A DNA stretch of 64,000 bases from Bacteroidota bacterium. Lineage in GTDB: Bacteria > Bacteroidota > Bacteroidia > Bacteroidales > Dysgonomonadaceae. Each line of letters begins with the position of its first letter. The stretch's first letter is position 1. A program made the position numbers and the translations under genes. The notes below the pieces were generated by a model. It was not told the DNA's origin, made no database searches, and saw only the letters and a program-made list of their open reading frames with translations. This document shows, piece by piece, positions 36,987-46,577 of the stretch. The stretch is taken from assembly GCA_023437305.1 (NCBI GenBank), contig JAEZGN010000005.1:1-64000 (forward strand), in the 5' to 3' direction.

Positions 36987-38690
36987 TTATTCGTTACCTA
37001 ATAATATATTTGTAACGCAAGTACCGGCAGGAACCATCGGGTAAACCATGCCTTTAACCTCTACTTGTACGTCTAGTAAATAAGCGCCTTTGTGATCCAG
37101 CATTTCTTTTATGGCTCCGTCCAATTCATTGCGGTCGTCCACCTTCTTTGCCGGAATATTATATGCTTCAGCTATTTTCACAAAATCAGGATTATTCATC
37201 CGGGTTTCGGAATATCTTTCATCAAAGAATAATTCTTGCCACTGGCGTACCATGCCCAAGAAGTGGTTGTTCAATATAATGATTTTAACGTCAACGTTAT
37301 ATTGCATTATCGTACCTAACTCCTGTATGGTCATCTGAATACCTCCATCACCAACAAAAAGGCATACAGTGCGATCCGGTGTTCCATATTTTGCACCGAT
37401 AGCGGCAGGCAATCCAAAGCCCATTGTACCCAGTCCTCCTGATGTAACCACACTGCGTGTTCTATTGTATTTGAAGTAGCGTACAGCCATCATCTGATGT
37501 TGACCTACATCCGTAACCAATACAGCATCGTTGTTTGTAGCTTCGGATACTTTATTGATAACTTCACCCATCTTCAACTGTCCCGATGTAGGGTATAACT
37601 CGCTATCTATAACAACGTCATACTCTCTCTGATAACAGGCTTTGAACTCTGCAAGCCAATCGCTATGGGTGGCAGGGGTAAGTAATTCTGTGACCTTAGG
37701 TAGTGTTTCTTTTACATCTCCCAATACACGAGCTGTAACAGATACGTTTTTGTTTATTTCGGCTTTATCGATATCAAAGTGGATTACTTTTGCCTGTTTT
37801 GCGTATGTCTTAAGATCTCCCGTTACACGGTCGTCGAAACGCATGCCAATACCAATAAGTACATCACATTCATTAGTTTTCTGATTAGGGCCAACATTGC
37901 CATGCATCCCTAACATACCAATCTGTAAAGGATGATCGGACGGTATCGCAGATAGTCCCAATACCGTAGATGCCGCAGGAATACCTGCCTTTTCGAGAAA
38001 AGCAAGCAATTCTTTTTCTGCTCCGCCCAAAATAACACCCTGTCCCACAAGAGCTAGAGGTTTTTTTGCACTGTTTATTATTTGGGCAGCTACTTCCATT
38101 TCGGATAGTTTCACTTCAGGTTTAGGCTGATAGCTACGAATAAAATCAACTTTTTTGTATTCTGATTTATCCATTTGTCCAAATTGAGCATCTTTGGTTA
38201 TATCCAGAACTACCGGTCCGGGTCTTCCGGTTGATGCTATATAGAATGCCCTAGCTACTGCCGATGGTATATCTTCGGCTCTGCGAATCTGATATGCCCA
38301 TTTGCATACAGGTTGCGTAATACCCACTACATCAGCTTCCTGGAAGGCATCACTTCCTAATAACGAAGAAGCAACCTGCCCGGATATAACAACAATGGGG
38401 GTACTATCTATCATTGCATCGGCAATTCCTGTTACGGTATTAGTTGCACCGGGCCCTGAGGTTACTAAAGCAACGCCTACTTTTCCAGAAGTGCGTGCAA
38501 ACCCTTGAGCTGCATGTGTAGCACCTTGTTCGTGACGAACAAGAATATGATTTATTTTATCTTTATAATGATATAAACTGTCAAATACGGGCATTATGGC
38601 TCCGCCCGGATACCCGAATATGGTATCTACACCTTCACTCAACAATGATTGAATAAGGGCTTCACTTCCTGTAATTTTATTTTTATCCAT
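36987..38690 (-). CDS. ilvB: Acetolactate synthase catalytic (large) subunit
   Basis: 567 aa ThDP/FAD enzyme condensing pyruvate with pyruvate or 2-ketobutyrate. Motifs are FGYPGGAIMPVFDSL, the activating Glu in VRHEQGATHAAQGFAR, the FAD-domain GMRFDDRVTG, and the ThDP motif GDGGIQMTIQELG followed by ILNNHFLGMVRQW, a biosynthetic-type signature. It lies 26 bp after ilvD and uses the small subunit encoded next. Confidence 0.97.
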   Translation of the reverse strand: MDKNKITGSEALIQSLLSEGVDTIFGYPGGAIMPVFDSLYHYKDKINHILVRHEQGATHAAQGFARTSGKVGVALVTSGPGATNTVTGIADAMIDSTPIVVISGQVASSLLGSDAFQEADVVGITQPVCKWAYQIRRAEDIPSAVARAFYIASTGRPGPVVLDITKDAQFGQMDKSEYKKVDFIRSYQPKPEVKLSEMEVAAQIINSAKKPLALVGQGVILGGAEKELLAFLEKAGIPAASTVLGLSAIPSDHPLQIGMLGMHGNVGPNQKTNECDVLIGIGMRFDDRVTGDLKTYAKQAKVIHFDIDKAEINKNVSVTARVLGDVKETLPKVTELLTPATHSDWLAEFKACYQREYDVVIDSELYPTSGQLKMGEVINKVSEATNNDAVLVTDVGQHQMMAVRYFKYNRTRSVVTSGGLGTMGFGLPAAIGAKYGTPDRTVCLFVGDGGIQMTIQELGTIMQYNVDVKIIILNNHFLGMVRQWQELFFDERYSETRMNNPDFVKIAEAYNIPAKKVDDRNELDGAIKEMLDHKGAYLLDVQVEVKGMVYPMVPAGTCVTNILLGNE

Positions 38691-38716
38691 GATATTTGTC
38701 TCTATTTTGTGCTGTT

Positions 38717-40546
38717 TTATTCAATGATTCTTATTCCACCTAAATCAGCCGAACTAACCATGCTTGCATAAGCGCGTAATGCTTTGGATACCGTACGATT
38801 ACGAATTGGTTTAAATGCCTCTTTACCTTTGGCAAGTTCCTCTTGTCGGCGTGTCTCCAGTTCTGCATCGGATATGCGTACATCGATAGAACGATTCGGA
38901 ATATCTATATCTATAATATCTCCGTCTTTAACCAAGCCGATAGCCCCACCTGATGCAGCTTCGGGCGAAACGTGCCCAATAGAAAGACCGGATGTTCCAC
39001 CCGAGAAGCGTCCGTCTGTAATAAGGGCGCATTCTTTACCCAGGTGTTTAGATTTGATATATGATGTAGGGTAGAGCATTTCTTGCATACCCGGTCCTCC
39101 TTTAGGTCCTTCGTATGTGATGACAACAACATCGCCGGCTTGTACGTCTCCTTTCAATATCCCTTCACATGCTGCATCCTGAGAATGAAAAACTTTGGCT
39201 CTTCCCGAAAATTTAAATATACTTTCGTCTACACCCGCAGTTTTTACAACGCAACCATTTAGGGCGATGTTACCTTTCAGTATAGCCAATCCTCCGTCTT
39301 TGGTATATGCATGCTCCATACTGCGGATACAGCCGTTTTCTCTGTCGGTATCGAGAGTAGGGTAGCTACTGTTTTGAGAGCCCATTACAAGATTAAACTT
39401 ATTTCCGGGTGCTGATTTATATAAATCCTCGGCGGCTTTTTCCGGATTAGCTTTTGTTATATCATATTTGTCTATAGCTTCAGCAAGAGAAAGTCCGTCG
39501 ATTCGTGAAACGGCAGTATTAATCAACCCACCTTTATTCAATTCGTTCAAAATACCAAGTATACCTCCTGCACGGTTGACATCTTGTATATGATATTTTT
39601 GAGTATTAGGAGCTACTTTGCACAAACATGGTGTTTTGCGCGACAGTTTGTCTATATCGTCCATTGTGAAGTCTACTTCGCCTTCTTGTGCTATGGCTAA
39701 CAGGTGAAGGATTGTATTTGTAGAACCTCCCATCGCTATATCTAATGTCATAGCATTCAGAAAAGCCGTTTTGGTAGCTATATTTCTAGGAAGTACCGAT
39801 TCATCACCGTCTCTGTAATAACGATAAGCATTATTTACAATTTGTTTTGCAGCATCTTGGAATAATTTCGATCGGTTTGCATGTGTGGCAACGATTGTTC
39901 CATTGCCCGGTAATGCAAGCCCTATGGCTTCGTTCAGGCAGTTCATCGAGTTAGCAGTAAACATACCCGAACAAGATCCGCATGTAGGACATGCTGCACG
40001 TTCTATGGCATTTACTTCTTTATCCGAAACGGTATCATCCGCAGCTTTTATCATCGCATCTATCAGGTCGAGGTGTTTATTGTCAAGCTCTCCTGCTTCC
40101 ATTGGTCCTCCGGATACAAATACAGTTGGGATGTTTAATCTCATAGCTGCCATCAGCATACCGGGAGTGATCTTATCACAATTACTGATACATACCATTG
40201 CATCTGCCTTGTGAGCATTCACCATATATTCTACACTATCTGCAATCAAGTCTCGGGATGGAAGAGAATATAACATTCCATCGTGTCCCATGGCAATACC
40301 ATCGTCTATAGCTATGGTATTAAATTCGGCAGCAAAGCATCCCAAAGCTTCAATCTCTGCTTTTACTTTCTGACCAATATCATGGAGGTGTACATGTCCC
40401 GGAACAAATTGAGTAAATGAATTGACGATAGCAATGAGTGGTTTTCCCATTTGTTCTTCTTTCATGCCATTGGCTCTCCATAGAGCTCTGGCCCCGGCCA
40501 TACGCCGTCCTTGTGTACTAGTCGAACTTCTTAATTCAAATCCCAT
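38717..40546 (-). CDS. ilvD: Dihydroxy-acid dehydratase
   Basis: 609 aa iron-sulphur dehydratase giving the 2-keto acids of Ile and Val. Conserved cluster and metal motifs are CISNCDKITPGM and AACPTCGSCSGMFTANSMNC, with the family phrases GGSTNTILHLLA and ALITDGRFSGGTSGLSIGH. It is the first structural gene of the operon ilvD-ilvB-ilvH-thioesterase-ilvC. Its ATG is 20 nt downstream of the U-tract of an attenuator, so the whole operon is subject to it. Confidence 0.98.
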   Translation of the reverse strand: MGFELRSSTSTQGRRMAGARALWRANGMKEEQMGKPLIAIVNSFTQFVPGHVHLHDIGQKVKAEIEALGCFAAEFNTIAIDDGIAMGHDGMLYSLPSRDLIADSVEYMVNAHKADAMVCISNCDKITPGMLMAAMRLNIPTVFVSGGPMEAGELDNKHLDLIDAMIKAADDTVSDKEVNAIERAACPTCGSCSGMFTANSMNCLNEAIGLALPGNGTIVATHANRSKLFQDAAKQIVNNAYRYYRDGDESVLPRNIATKTAFLNAMTLDIAMGGSTNTILHLLAIAQEGEVDFTMDDIDKLSRKTPCLCKVAPNTQKYHIQDVNRAGGILGILNELNKGGLINTAVSRIDGLSLAEAIDKYDITKANPEKAAEDLYKSAPGNKFNLVMGSQNSSYPTLDTDRENGCIRSMEHAYTKDGGLAILKGNIALNGCVVKTAGVDESIFKFSGRAKVFHSQDAACEGILKGDVQAGDVVVITYEGPKGGPGMQEMLYPTSYIKSKHLGKECALITDGRFSGGTSGLSIGHVSPEAASGGAIGLVKDGDIIDIDIPNRSIDVRISDAELETRRQEELAKGKEAFKPIRNRTVSKALRAYASMVSSADLGGIRIIE

Positions 40547-40565
40547 AACAATTATACATACAGTT

Positions 40566-40597
40566 AAAAAAAAACCTTTCCCATTGAATGAGAAAGG
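40566..40597 (-). terminator. ilv attenuator terminator
   Basis: On the minus strand CCTTTCTCATT (40587-40597) pairs with AATGGGAAAGG (40575-40585), usable as a 9-bp stem with a 5-nt loop and including one G-U pair, followed by nine U (40566-40574). It lies between the promoter and ilvD, so it must be read through for expression. Confidence 0.85.
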
Positions 40598-40640
40598 CCT
40601 ATGTTAATTTCCTTATTATATACTTAACTTAATATACATA

Positions 40641-40651
40641 CCTTTCTCATT
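40641..40651 (-). promoter_or_regulatory. ilv antiterminator segment
   Basis: Minus-strand AATGAGAAAGG overlaps the stop codon of the leader peptide and is perfectly complementary over 11 nt to the 5' arm of the terminator (40587-40597). When free, it would sequester that arm and prevent termination. Confidence 0.8.
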
Positions 40652-40712
40652 TATTCTGGCCGACGAGGAGAATATCAATGAGACTGAGGATATGTAAAAA
40701 GCAATTTGTCAT
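40647..40712 (-). CDS. ilvL: ilv leader peptide, 21 aa
   Basis: A short ORF with ATG at 40712 and TGA at 40647-40649. Residues 5-17 read FLHILSLIDILLV, with three Ile, five Leu and one Val in 13 positions, including Leu-Leu-Val just before the end. That composition, its place about 20 nt after the promoter, and the stop codon inside the antiterminator are what a ribosome-mediated attenuation leader needs. Starved ribosomes would stall on the Ile/Leu/Val codons and leave the antiterminator free. Fed ribosomes would reach the stop, cover it and allow termination. Translation has not been shown; no Shine-Dalgarno is expected in this phylum. The symbol is by analogy with enterobacterial ilvL; no homology is implied. 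Confidence 0.8.
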   Translation of the reverse strand: MTNCFLHILSLIDILLVGQNK

Positions 40713-40734
40713 TATTTCGCTATAAAAGTGATCA

Positions 40735-40767
40735 CAAAGTTATAAACTTTTTTTTAAAAACAAATTT
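40735..40767 (-). promoter_or_regulatory. ilv operon promoter
   Basis: The minus strand has TTTG, then 18 bp, then TAACTTTG (40735-40742), an exact Bacteroidetes -33/-7 pair. It gives a leader of roughly 180 nt. Confidence 0.75.
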
Positions 40768-40786
40768 TATCCTATTTTTTTTAAGT

Positions 40787-40804
40787 TGACTAGGAAACTA
40801 GTCA
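40787..40804. promoter_or_regulatory. Palindrome upstream of the ilv promoter
   Basis: TGACTAG-GAAA-CTAGTCA, a perfect 7-bp inverted repeat about 20 bp upstream of the -33 element; a possible operator or activator site. The half-site also occurs as TTGACTAGTCC near 34442, beyond the end of ilvC. Confidence 0.4.
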
Positions 40805-40921
40805 TTAATTTGCTCTTAATGTTTCAGGTTTAAACGCTTTTGTTTGCATTACAATATTTGTGGAAAATTGTCTAATAATAGAGGTTTTCAAGTAAATATA
40901 AAGTGACAATATAAAACCTTT

Positions 40922-40943
40922 ATAAAAGTGTCACTTTTGTCAC
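40922..40943. repeat. 22-bp non-coding repeat, copy 2
   Basis: The reverse complement is identical to 27857-27878. A further inverted half-site (AAAGTGACA near 40900) lies about 20 bp to the left, and a TGTCACTTT near 40993 to the right. It is situated in the divergent region between ilv and mfd. Confidence 0.6.
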
Positions 40944-41119
40944 CTTTTTCTCGTATGTTGTTAATATATAGACTATTATGCTTTATGTGTGTTGTCACTT
41001 TTTGAGAGTAATATTTGCATTGAATTGATAGGTGGTCATAAATGTTTCGGATTGATAAAATTTATATATTATATCCATATTATAAACACGTTGCAAATAC
41101 AACACAACAATAATTTTAT

Positions 41120-41127
41120 TAATTTTG
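41120..41127 (+). promoter_or_regulatory. Bacteroidetes -7 element (TAATTTTG)
   Basis: Exact TAnnTTTG match 22 bp before the GTG start of mfd. Confidence 0.55.
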
Positions 41128-41149
41128 CATCCCAATTAAATTTTTTACA

Positions 41150-44100
41150 GTGTTAAAATTATCCATACTTCAGCAAATTTTTGAGGCTCACAAAAATATC
41201 CCGGCAATAATAGATTTATTGTCTAAGCATAAAGATATCTATGTAAAAGGCTTGCAGGGTTCGTCTGCGTCTATGTTTGCTACAGCCTTGTTTCACAAGA
41301 CGGATAGCTGCTATTTGTTTGTGCTAAACGACTTAGAAAGTGCGGGCTATTTTTATCACGACTTGAATCAGATTTTAGACTCAGATAAAGTTTTATTCTT
41401 TCCTTCGGCATACAAACGAGCGATAAAATACGGACAGATAGATGCTGCCAATGAAATTCTTCGTACCGAGGTGATGGGACAGTTGCAGGTTGAAGATAAA
41501 AACCTGATAATTGTAACTTATCCGGAGGCATTAGCCGAAAAGGCTGTAGCTAAAGATATACTGAAGAAAAATACGATACAGATGTCGGTGGATGAAGAGA
41601 TCGATCGTAATTTCGTATCTGAAATGTTGGATAGCTTTGGATTTGAATACGTTGACTATGTGTATGAGCCGGGACAATATGCTATCAGGGGAAGTATACT
41701 GGACGTTTTTTCTTTTTCGAGCGAATATCCTTATCGTATCGACTTTTTTGGTGATGAAGTGAGTACTATACGAACTTTTGATATCGAAACACAGTTGTCG
41801 AAAGAGAAACTAAACCAGATACAGATTATCCCTGACATGCAAAAGTCGAATATGGATCGGGAGTCATTGCTGAAACTGATTCCAAAGGATACGGTTATTG
41901 CATTTAAGGATTTTGTATGGGCTAGCGACAAAGTAGAGAGTGTATATAATGATTCTACTATTTTGGATAATCCTGAATATGAGAAAGATTTACAAAATAA
42001 GTTGACGCTAAGGGGTGAATATGATGCGTTGGTAAAGGGATTCAAGCATATTCATTTCGGGAATAAAATACAGGCAGAAGCTGTTGTCGAATTCAAAACA
42101 GATATACAGCCTTCGTTTCATAAAAACTTTGACCTGATCAGTGAAACTCTTCACAAATATCTTGATAAAGAATATACTATATATATATTAAGTGATAGTG
42201 AGAAGCAACAGAAGCGGCTAAAGTCTATTTTTGAAGACAGGGGGGATAATATCAATTTTACACCAGTAGAAAGAACTTTATCCGAAGGGTTTATTGACGA
42301 AACTTTAAAAATCTGCTGTTTTACCGATCACCAGATTTTTGACCGTTATCATAAATATAACCTTAAATCCGATAGGGTACGTTCAGGAAAGTTTGCGTTG
42401 TCTTTAAAGGAGCTTCAACAGTTTCAGATAGGAGATTATATCGTACATATCGATCATGGTGTAGGTCAATTTGGAGGCCTTGTGCGGTCTGATATGAATG
42501 GGAAGATGCAGGAGTTGATAAAACTCATTTATTTGAACAATGACGTTATCTTTGTTTCTCTGCACTCTTTACATAAAATATCAAAGTATAGAGGGAAGGA
42601 AGGCGAACCGCCACGCATCAATAAATTGGGTACAGGGGCATGGAATAAGATTAAGGAGAAAACCAAAAATAAAGTAAAGGATATTGCCCGAGACCTGATA
42701 CAACTATACGCCAAACGCCGACAAGAAGAAGGGTTTAGCTTCGCTCCCGATTCTTTTCTACAGCATGAGCTCGAAGCCTCATTTATTTATGAAGATACTC
42801 CCGATCAGGTGAAAGCGACTGCGGATGTAAAACTTGATATGGAGAACAGCAAACCGATGGATCGCTTGATTTGCGGCGATGTTGGGTTTGGAAAAACAGA
42901 AGTATCTATTCGGGCTGCATTTAAGGCCGTAACAGATAATAAGCAAGTTGCAGTATTGGTTCCTACAACAGTTTTAGCCTATCAGCACTATCAAACATTT
43001 AAAGAGAGGCTTAAAGACTTTCCTTGCCGTGTAGAATATATCAGCAGGGCACGGTCGGCAGGACAAATTAAAGAGGTTCTAAACGATTTGAAGGAGGGAA
43101 AAGTTGATATACTGATTGGTACGCATCGCATTGTAGGCAAAGATATTCAGTTTAAAGATTTAGGCTTGCTAATAATAGACGAAGAGCAAAAGTTTGGTGT
43201 TGCTGTAAAAGAGAAATTGAAGCAAATGAAGTCTAATGTGGATACGTTAACGATGACAGCTACGCCTATTCCACGTACATTACAGTTTTCGTTGATGGGT
43301 GCAAGAGATTTGTCTGCAATAACAACGCCTCCTCCAAACAGGTATCCCATACAGACGGAAGTGCATACTTTCGATCCGTTGATTATTCGTGAAGCTATAG
43401 AGTTTGAAATGAGCCGTAATGGGCAGGTATTCTTTATCAACAACCGAATAAAGAATATACATGAACTTGAAGATATAATAAAAAGAGAAGTGCCCGATGC
43501 TCGCATTGCTGTTGGTCATGGACAAATGGATCCCGCCAAGCTGGAATCGATTATTATAGATTTTGTAAACCAAGAATACGACGTATTGCTCGCAACTTCT
43601 ATTGTCGAGTCGGGTATTGATATCCCCAATGCAAATACGATAATAATAAACAATGCTCAGAATTTTGGTTTGAGCGATCTGCATCAATTGCGTGGACGTG
43701 TTGGACGAAGCAATAAGAAGGCTTTTGCATATCTATTAGCACCTCCGTTGCATACGTTGACTCCTGAGGCTAGAAGACGATTGCAAGCAATTGAGAACTT
43801 TTCGGAACTGGGTCACGGATTCCACATTGCTATGCAGGATTTGGATATCCGTGGAGCCGGAAATTTACTTGGTGCAGAACAAAGTGGTTTTATCGCAGAT
43901 TTAGGATATGAAGTTTATCAAAAAATATTGACGGAGGCAGTCAATGAGCTCAAAAATGATGAGTTTGCAGAGCTCTATCATGAGGCTGATGAAGATAATA
44001 AGATTTCGGGTGAGAACTTTGTAGATGATGTTCAGATAGAAAGTGATCTTGAACTTTTGTTCCCGGCTCTTTATATACCAAACGATTCTGAACGTATTAC

Positions 44101-44476
44101 ACTCTATAGGGAGCTCGATAATATGGAGAAAGAGTCAGATATAATGCAATTTACAGAGCGTCTCGAAGACCGTTTCGGAAAAATCCCACCAGAAGGCCGA
44201 GAGTTAATTCTGGTAGTTCGGCTTCGATCCATAGCTAAAACACTGGGCATCGAAAAGGTTGTTTTAAAAAATGGACGAATGAGTTTATTCTTGGTTACAA
44301 ATCCGGAATCACCATACTATCAGTCGAAAGCGTTCGATAAACTACTCAATTACATTCAGAAGTATCCCCGTAAGTGCGAATTGAAAGACAGAAACGGAAG
44401 GCGTTCCGTGAGCATACAGAGCATTCCAAATGTAGAGACTGCTTGTATGGTATTATCAGAAATAAACGGGCTGTAA
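41150..44476 (+). CDS. mfd: Transcription-repair coupling factor
   Basis: 1108 aa. It removes RNA polymerase stalled at DNA lesions and recruits UvrA. The N-terminal UvrB-like module (to about 330) includes SFGFEYVDYVYEPGQYAIRG. The RNA polymerase-interacting CarD-like domain starts at GDYIVHIDHGVGQFGGL. The SF2 translocase has Walker A CGDVGFGKTE, Walker B as LLIIDEEQKFGV, TATPIPRTL and motif VI QLRGRVGR, and the C-terminal Mfd domain follows. The start is GTG (41150), giving MLKLSILQQIF; no better ATG precedes it in frame. Confidence 0.97.
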   Translation: MLKLSILQQIFEAHKNIPAIIDLLSKHKDIYVKGLQGSSASMFATALFHKTDSCYLFVLNDLESAGYFYHDLNQILDSDKVLFFPSAYKRAIKYGQIDAANEILRTEVMGQLQVEDKNLIIVTYPEALAEKAVAKDILKKNTIQMSVDEEIDRNFVSEMLDSFGFEYVDYVYEPGQYAIRGSILDVFSFSSEYPYRIDFFGDEVSTIRTFDIETQLSKEKLNQIQIIPDMQKSNMDRESLLKLIPKDTVIAFKDFVWASDKVESVYNDSTILDNPEYEKDLQNKLTLRGEYDALVKGFKHIHFGNKIQAEAVVEFKTDIQPSFHKNFDLISETLHKYLDKEYTIYILSDSEKQQKRLKSIFEDRGDNINFTPVERTLSEGFIDETLKICCFTDHQIFDRYHKYNLKSDRVRSGKFALSLKELQQFQIGDYIVHIDHGVGQFGGLVRSDMNGKMQELIKLIYLNNDVIFVSLHSLHKISKYRGKEGEPPRINKLGTGAWNKIKEKTKNKVKDIARDLIQLYAKRRQEEGFSFAPDSFLQHELEASFIYEDTPDQVKATADVKLDMENSKPMDRLICGDVGFGKTEVSIRAAFKAVTDNKQVAVLVPTTVLAYQHYQTFKERLKDFPCRVEYISRARSAGQIKEVLNDLKEGKVDILIGTHRIVGKDIQFKDLGLLIIDEEQKFGVAVKEKLKQMKSNVDTLTMTATPIPRTLQFSLMGARDLSAITTPPPNRYPIQTEVHTFDPLIIREAIEFEMSRNGQVFFINNRIKNIHELEDIIKREVPDARIAVGHGQMDPAKLESIIIDFVNQEYDVLLATSIVESGIDIPNANTIIINNAQNFGLSDLHQLRGRVGRSNKKAFAYLLAPPLHTLTPEARRRLQAIENFSELGHGFHIAMQDLDIRGAGNLLGAEQSGFIADLGYEVYQKILTEAVNELKNDEFAELYHEADEDNKISGENFVDDVQIESDLELLFPALYIPNDSERITLYRELDNMEKESDIMQFTERLEDRFGKIPPEGRELILVVRLRSIAKTLGIEKVVLKNGRMSLFLVTNPESPYYQSKAFDKLLNYIQKYPRKCELKDRNGRRSVSIQSIPNVETACMVLSEINGL

Positions 44477-44482
44477 GCAAAA

Positions 44483-44509
44483 AAAGAGAAAAGCTTGCAC
44501 CTTTCTCTT
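44483..44509. terminator. Terminator between mfd and the nitroreductase gene
   Basis: AGAGAAA / TTTCTCT stem with a ~12-nt loop between convergent genes, preceded by an A-run on the left, giving U-rich output on the minus strand. Confidence 0.6.
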
Positions 44510-44532
44510 CTATGCTTTTGTAAATCTGATAT

Positions 44533-45135
44533 TTATTTAATGTACCCTACCGGTTGGACGAATGTTATTTCTTGTTTGTCAGTAAGTTTCAATGTATTGT
44601 GTAGATCAGGGCGGGTAAATGATCCCCTTGCTACAGAGCCTAAACCTACAGAAGCGCAGTACAAGTATACATTCTGAGCAATAAACCCACTGTCGATAAA
44701 TCCGGCTTCACGGTTAGATGCTTTATCCATATTTGCCACATAGATTAGAGTTAATGAGGCATTGTCTGAAATATTTGGCTGTCCGAGTGCTTTTCTAAAA
44801 TCGCCTTTCTCTTTCATCTTTAGCACATTATCTTTCGCATCATAAATATATATACCTGAGCTGAGCATTACATAGACATCAACTTCCTGACGGTTTTGAG
44901 ATGAAGGGACTGTTCGTTTATCTTCTCTATTGAAGCCATAAGCGGCCCAAAGTAGATCGGATAGTGTTTGAGCCGGCATCTCTTTATATTCGAATGATCT
45001 ATGAGACTGACGATCATTCAGGGCCTCCATCAAGGGTTTTCCTCCTGTTTTGGTTGGAGGGACTAATTGTATATCCTGGGCAGAGACGTAATTTATTAAA
45101 CAAAATAACGCAAGGGTTAATAAACCTTTTTTCAT
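44533..45135 (-). CDS. Secreted nitroreductase-family (SagB/ThcOx-like) protein
   Basis: 200 aa with a signal peptide (MKKGLLTLALFCLINYVSAQ). The FMN-oxidoreductase fold shows LNDRQSHRSFEYKEMPAQTL, LSDLLWAAYGFNRED, TVPSSQNRQEVDVYV and the C-terminal IDSGFIAQNVYLYCASVGLG. These are typical of the SagB-type dehydrogenase/nitroreductase group found as exported proteins in Bacteroidetes. The substrate is unknown; no partner peptide or cyclodehydratase is nearby, so peptide modification is unlikely. Monocistronic, converging with mfd. Confidence 0.85.
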   Translation of the reverse strand: MKKGLLTLALFCLINYVSAQDIQLVPPTKTGGKPLMEALNDRQSHRSFEYKEMPAQTLSDLLWAAYGFNREDKRTVPSSQNRQEVDVYVMLSSGIYIYDAKDNVLKMKEKGDFRKALGQPNISDNASLTLIYVANMDKASNREAGFIDSGFIAQNVYLYCASVGLGSVARGSFTRPDLHNTLKLTDKQEITFVQPVGYIK

Positions 45136-45335
45136 AATTGTAACCTAATTTTATAATTAACAGAAACAAAAATATAGAATTATATTCGTTTATAACCTCT
45201 TGTCTCTGAATTAAGTTCTTTGTGTAGTTGCTGTTTTTAAGTAAAATTCACAACTCGAAATAAAATATATATACTTATAAATAAATTCTATCGCTTATTG
45301 TTTTATATTTGTGAATAAAATCCGCTAATAATACA

Positions 45336-46577
45336 ATGCGAAATCTATTCTTTATTGTTTTCTTGATCGTAGCATCCTTTTCGCAGGGATTACGGTCACA
45401 GCACAATGCACCCCGGTCGCCTATAATCCTCAGTGATACAGCTCAAATAAGCTTATTGACTAGCTCTGCTTGGGAAAAAGAGATCTATGCTCTATTTGGG
45501 CATACGGCTATTCGGGTTTGTGATACAACACAACATTTTGATGTAGTGTTCAATTACGGCTTATTTGACTTCAATAGCGATAATTTCATATATAGGTTTG
45601 TCAAGGGAGAAACTTATTATATGGTTGGCTCTATACCTTTCAAGTATTATATAGAAGAGTATGGACAAAGAGGTGTAGGGGTTACCGAGCAGGTTTATAA
45701 TTTGACTCTGAAAGAAAAGCAAGAGATATTTGATGCTTTGGTTCAAAACTCTAGTCCAGAAAACAGGGAATATCTTTATAACTTCTTTTATGATAATTGC
45801 GCTACTCGCCCTCGTGATATCGTAGAGAAATATGTACAGGGAAAAATAGAGTACACTCCAACTGATAAACAACAGACATACAGAGACCTTGTATGGGAGT
45901 GCGTTGGAATACAGCCATGGACTAAATTTGGTATAGATATAATTATTGGAGCAGATGCAGATAAAGTAATCACAGATAAGCAAAAGGATTTTTTACCGGC
46001 TTATCTGATGAAAGCCAACGAAGGGGCTCGTATTAAAAATACAGATGGGACATACCGAAGCTTTGTATTAAAAGAGCAGCAACTCTTGATGCTGAAAGGA
46101 TTAGTTTCATCAGAAAGTCACATACAACCACTATATGCTGGTTGTATCTTGTTGTTGATTACTATACTCTTGTCTTTCTTAATTTATAAGAAAAGGTGGT
46201 TTACATTGGGACGGATTTATGATACTCTATTGTTTGTTGTAGCAGGAATTGGAGGGTGTGTAATTTTCTTTCTGATGTTCTTTTCCATTCATCCATGTGT
46301 TAATCCAAACTGGAATATCGTATGGTTAAATCCCCTTCAATTAATCGTTGCTTGTTTATTCTTTGTAAAATCACTTTCAAAATTCATAAGTTGTTATCAT
46401 TTTATTAACTTTGTGGCACTTTTGGTATTTCTTTTGGCATGGTGTTTGATACCACAACAATTAGAAATAGCCTTTATCCCGTTCATCTTATCATTATGTA
46501 TAAGGTCGGGGATGAATATTTTACAACTTAAAAAGTTAAATAAAAGAGCTGATTATAGCTTGCCTAGGCGAAAATGA
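45336..46577 (+). CDS. DUF4105 membrane protein
   Basis: 413 aa. A signal sequence is followed by a DUF4105 domain (about 35-200) with the family's conserved residues: His in LFGHTAIRV, Asn/Tyr in FDVVFNYGLFDF and Cys in FFYDNCATRPRDI. A His/Cys pair of this kind recalls an NlpC/P60-like thiol fold, but no activity is proven. The C-terminal 150 residues carry about five membrane segments. It overlaps the next gene by 4 bp (ATGA), so the two are translationally coupled. Confidence 0.85.
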   Translation: MRNLFFIVFLIVASFSQGLRSQHNAPRSPIILSDTAQISLLTSSAWEKEIYALFGHTAIRVCDTTQHFDVVFNYGLFDFNSDNFIYRFVKGETYYMVGSIPFKYYIEEYGQRGVGVTEQVYNLTLKEKQEIFDALVQNSSPENREYLYNFFYDNCATRPRDIVEKYVQGKIEYTPTDKQQTYRDLVWECVGIQPWTKFGIDIIIGADADKVITDKQKDFLPAYLMKANEGARIKNTDGTYRSFVLKEQQLLMLKGLVSSESHIQPLYAGCILLLITILLSFLIYKKRWFTLGRIYDTLLFVVAGIGGCVIFFLMFFSIHPCVNPNWNIVWLNPLQLIVACLFFVKSLSKFISCYHFINFVALLVFLLAWCLIPQQLEIAFIPFILSLCIRSGMNILQLKKLNKRADYSLPRRK

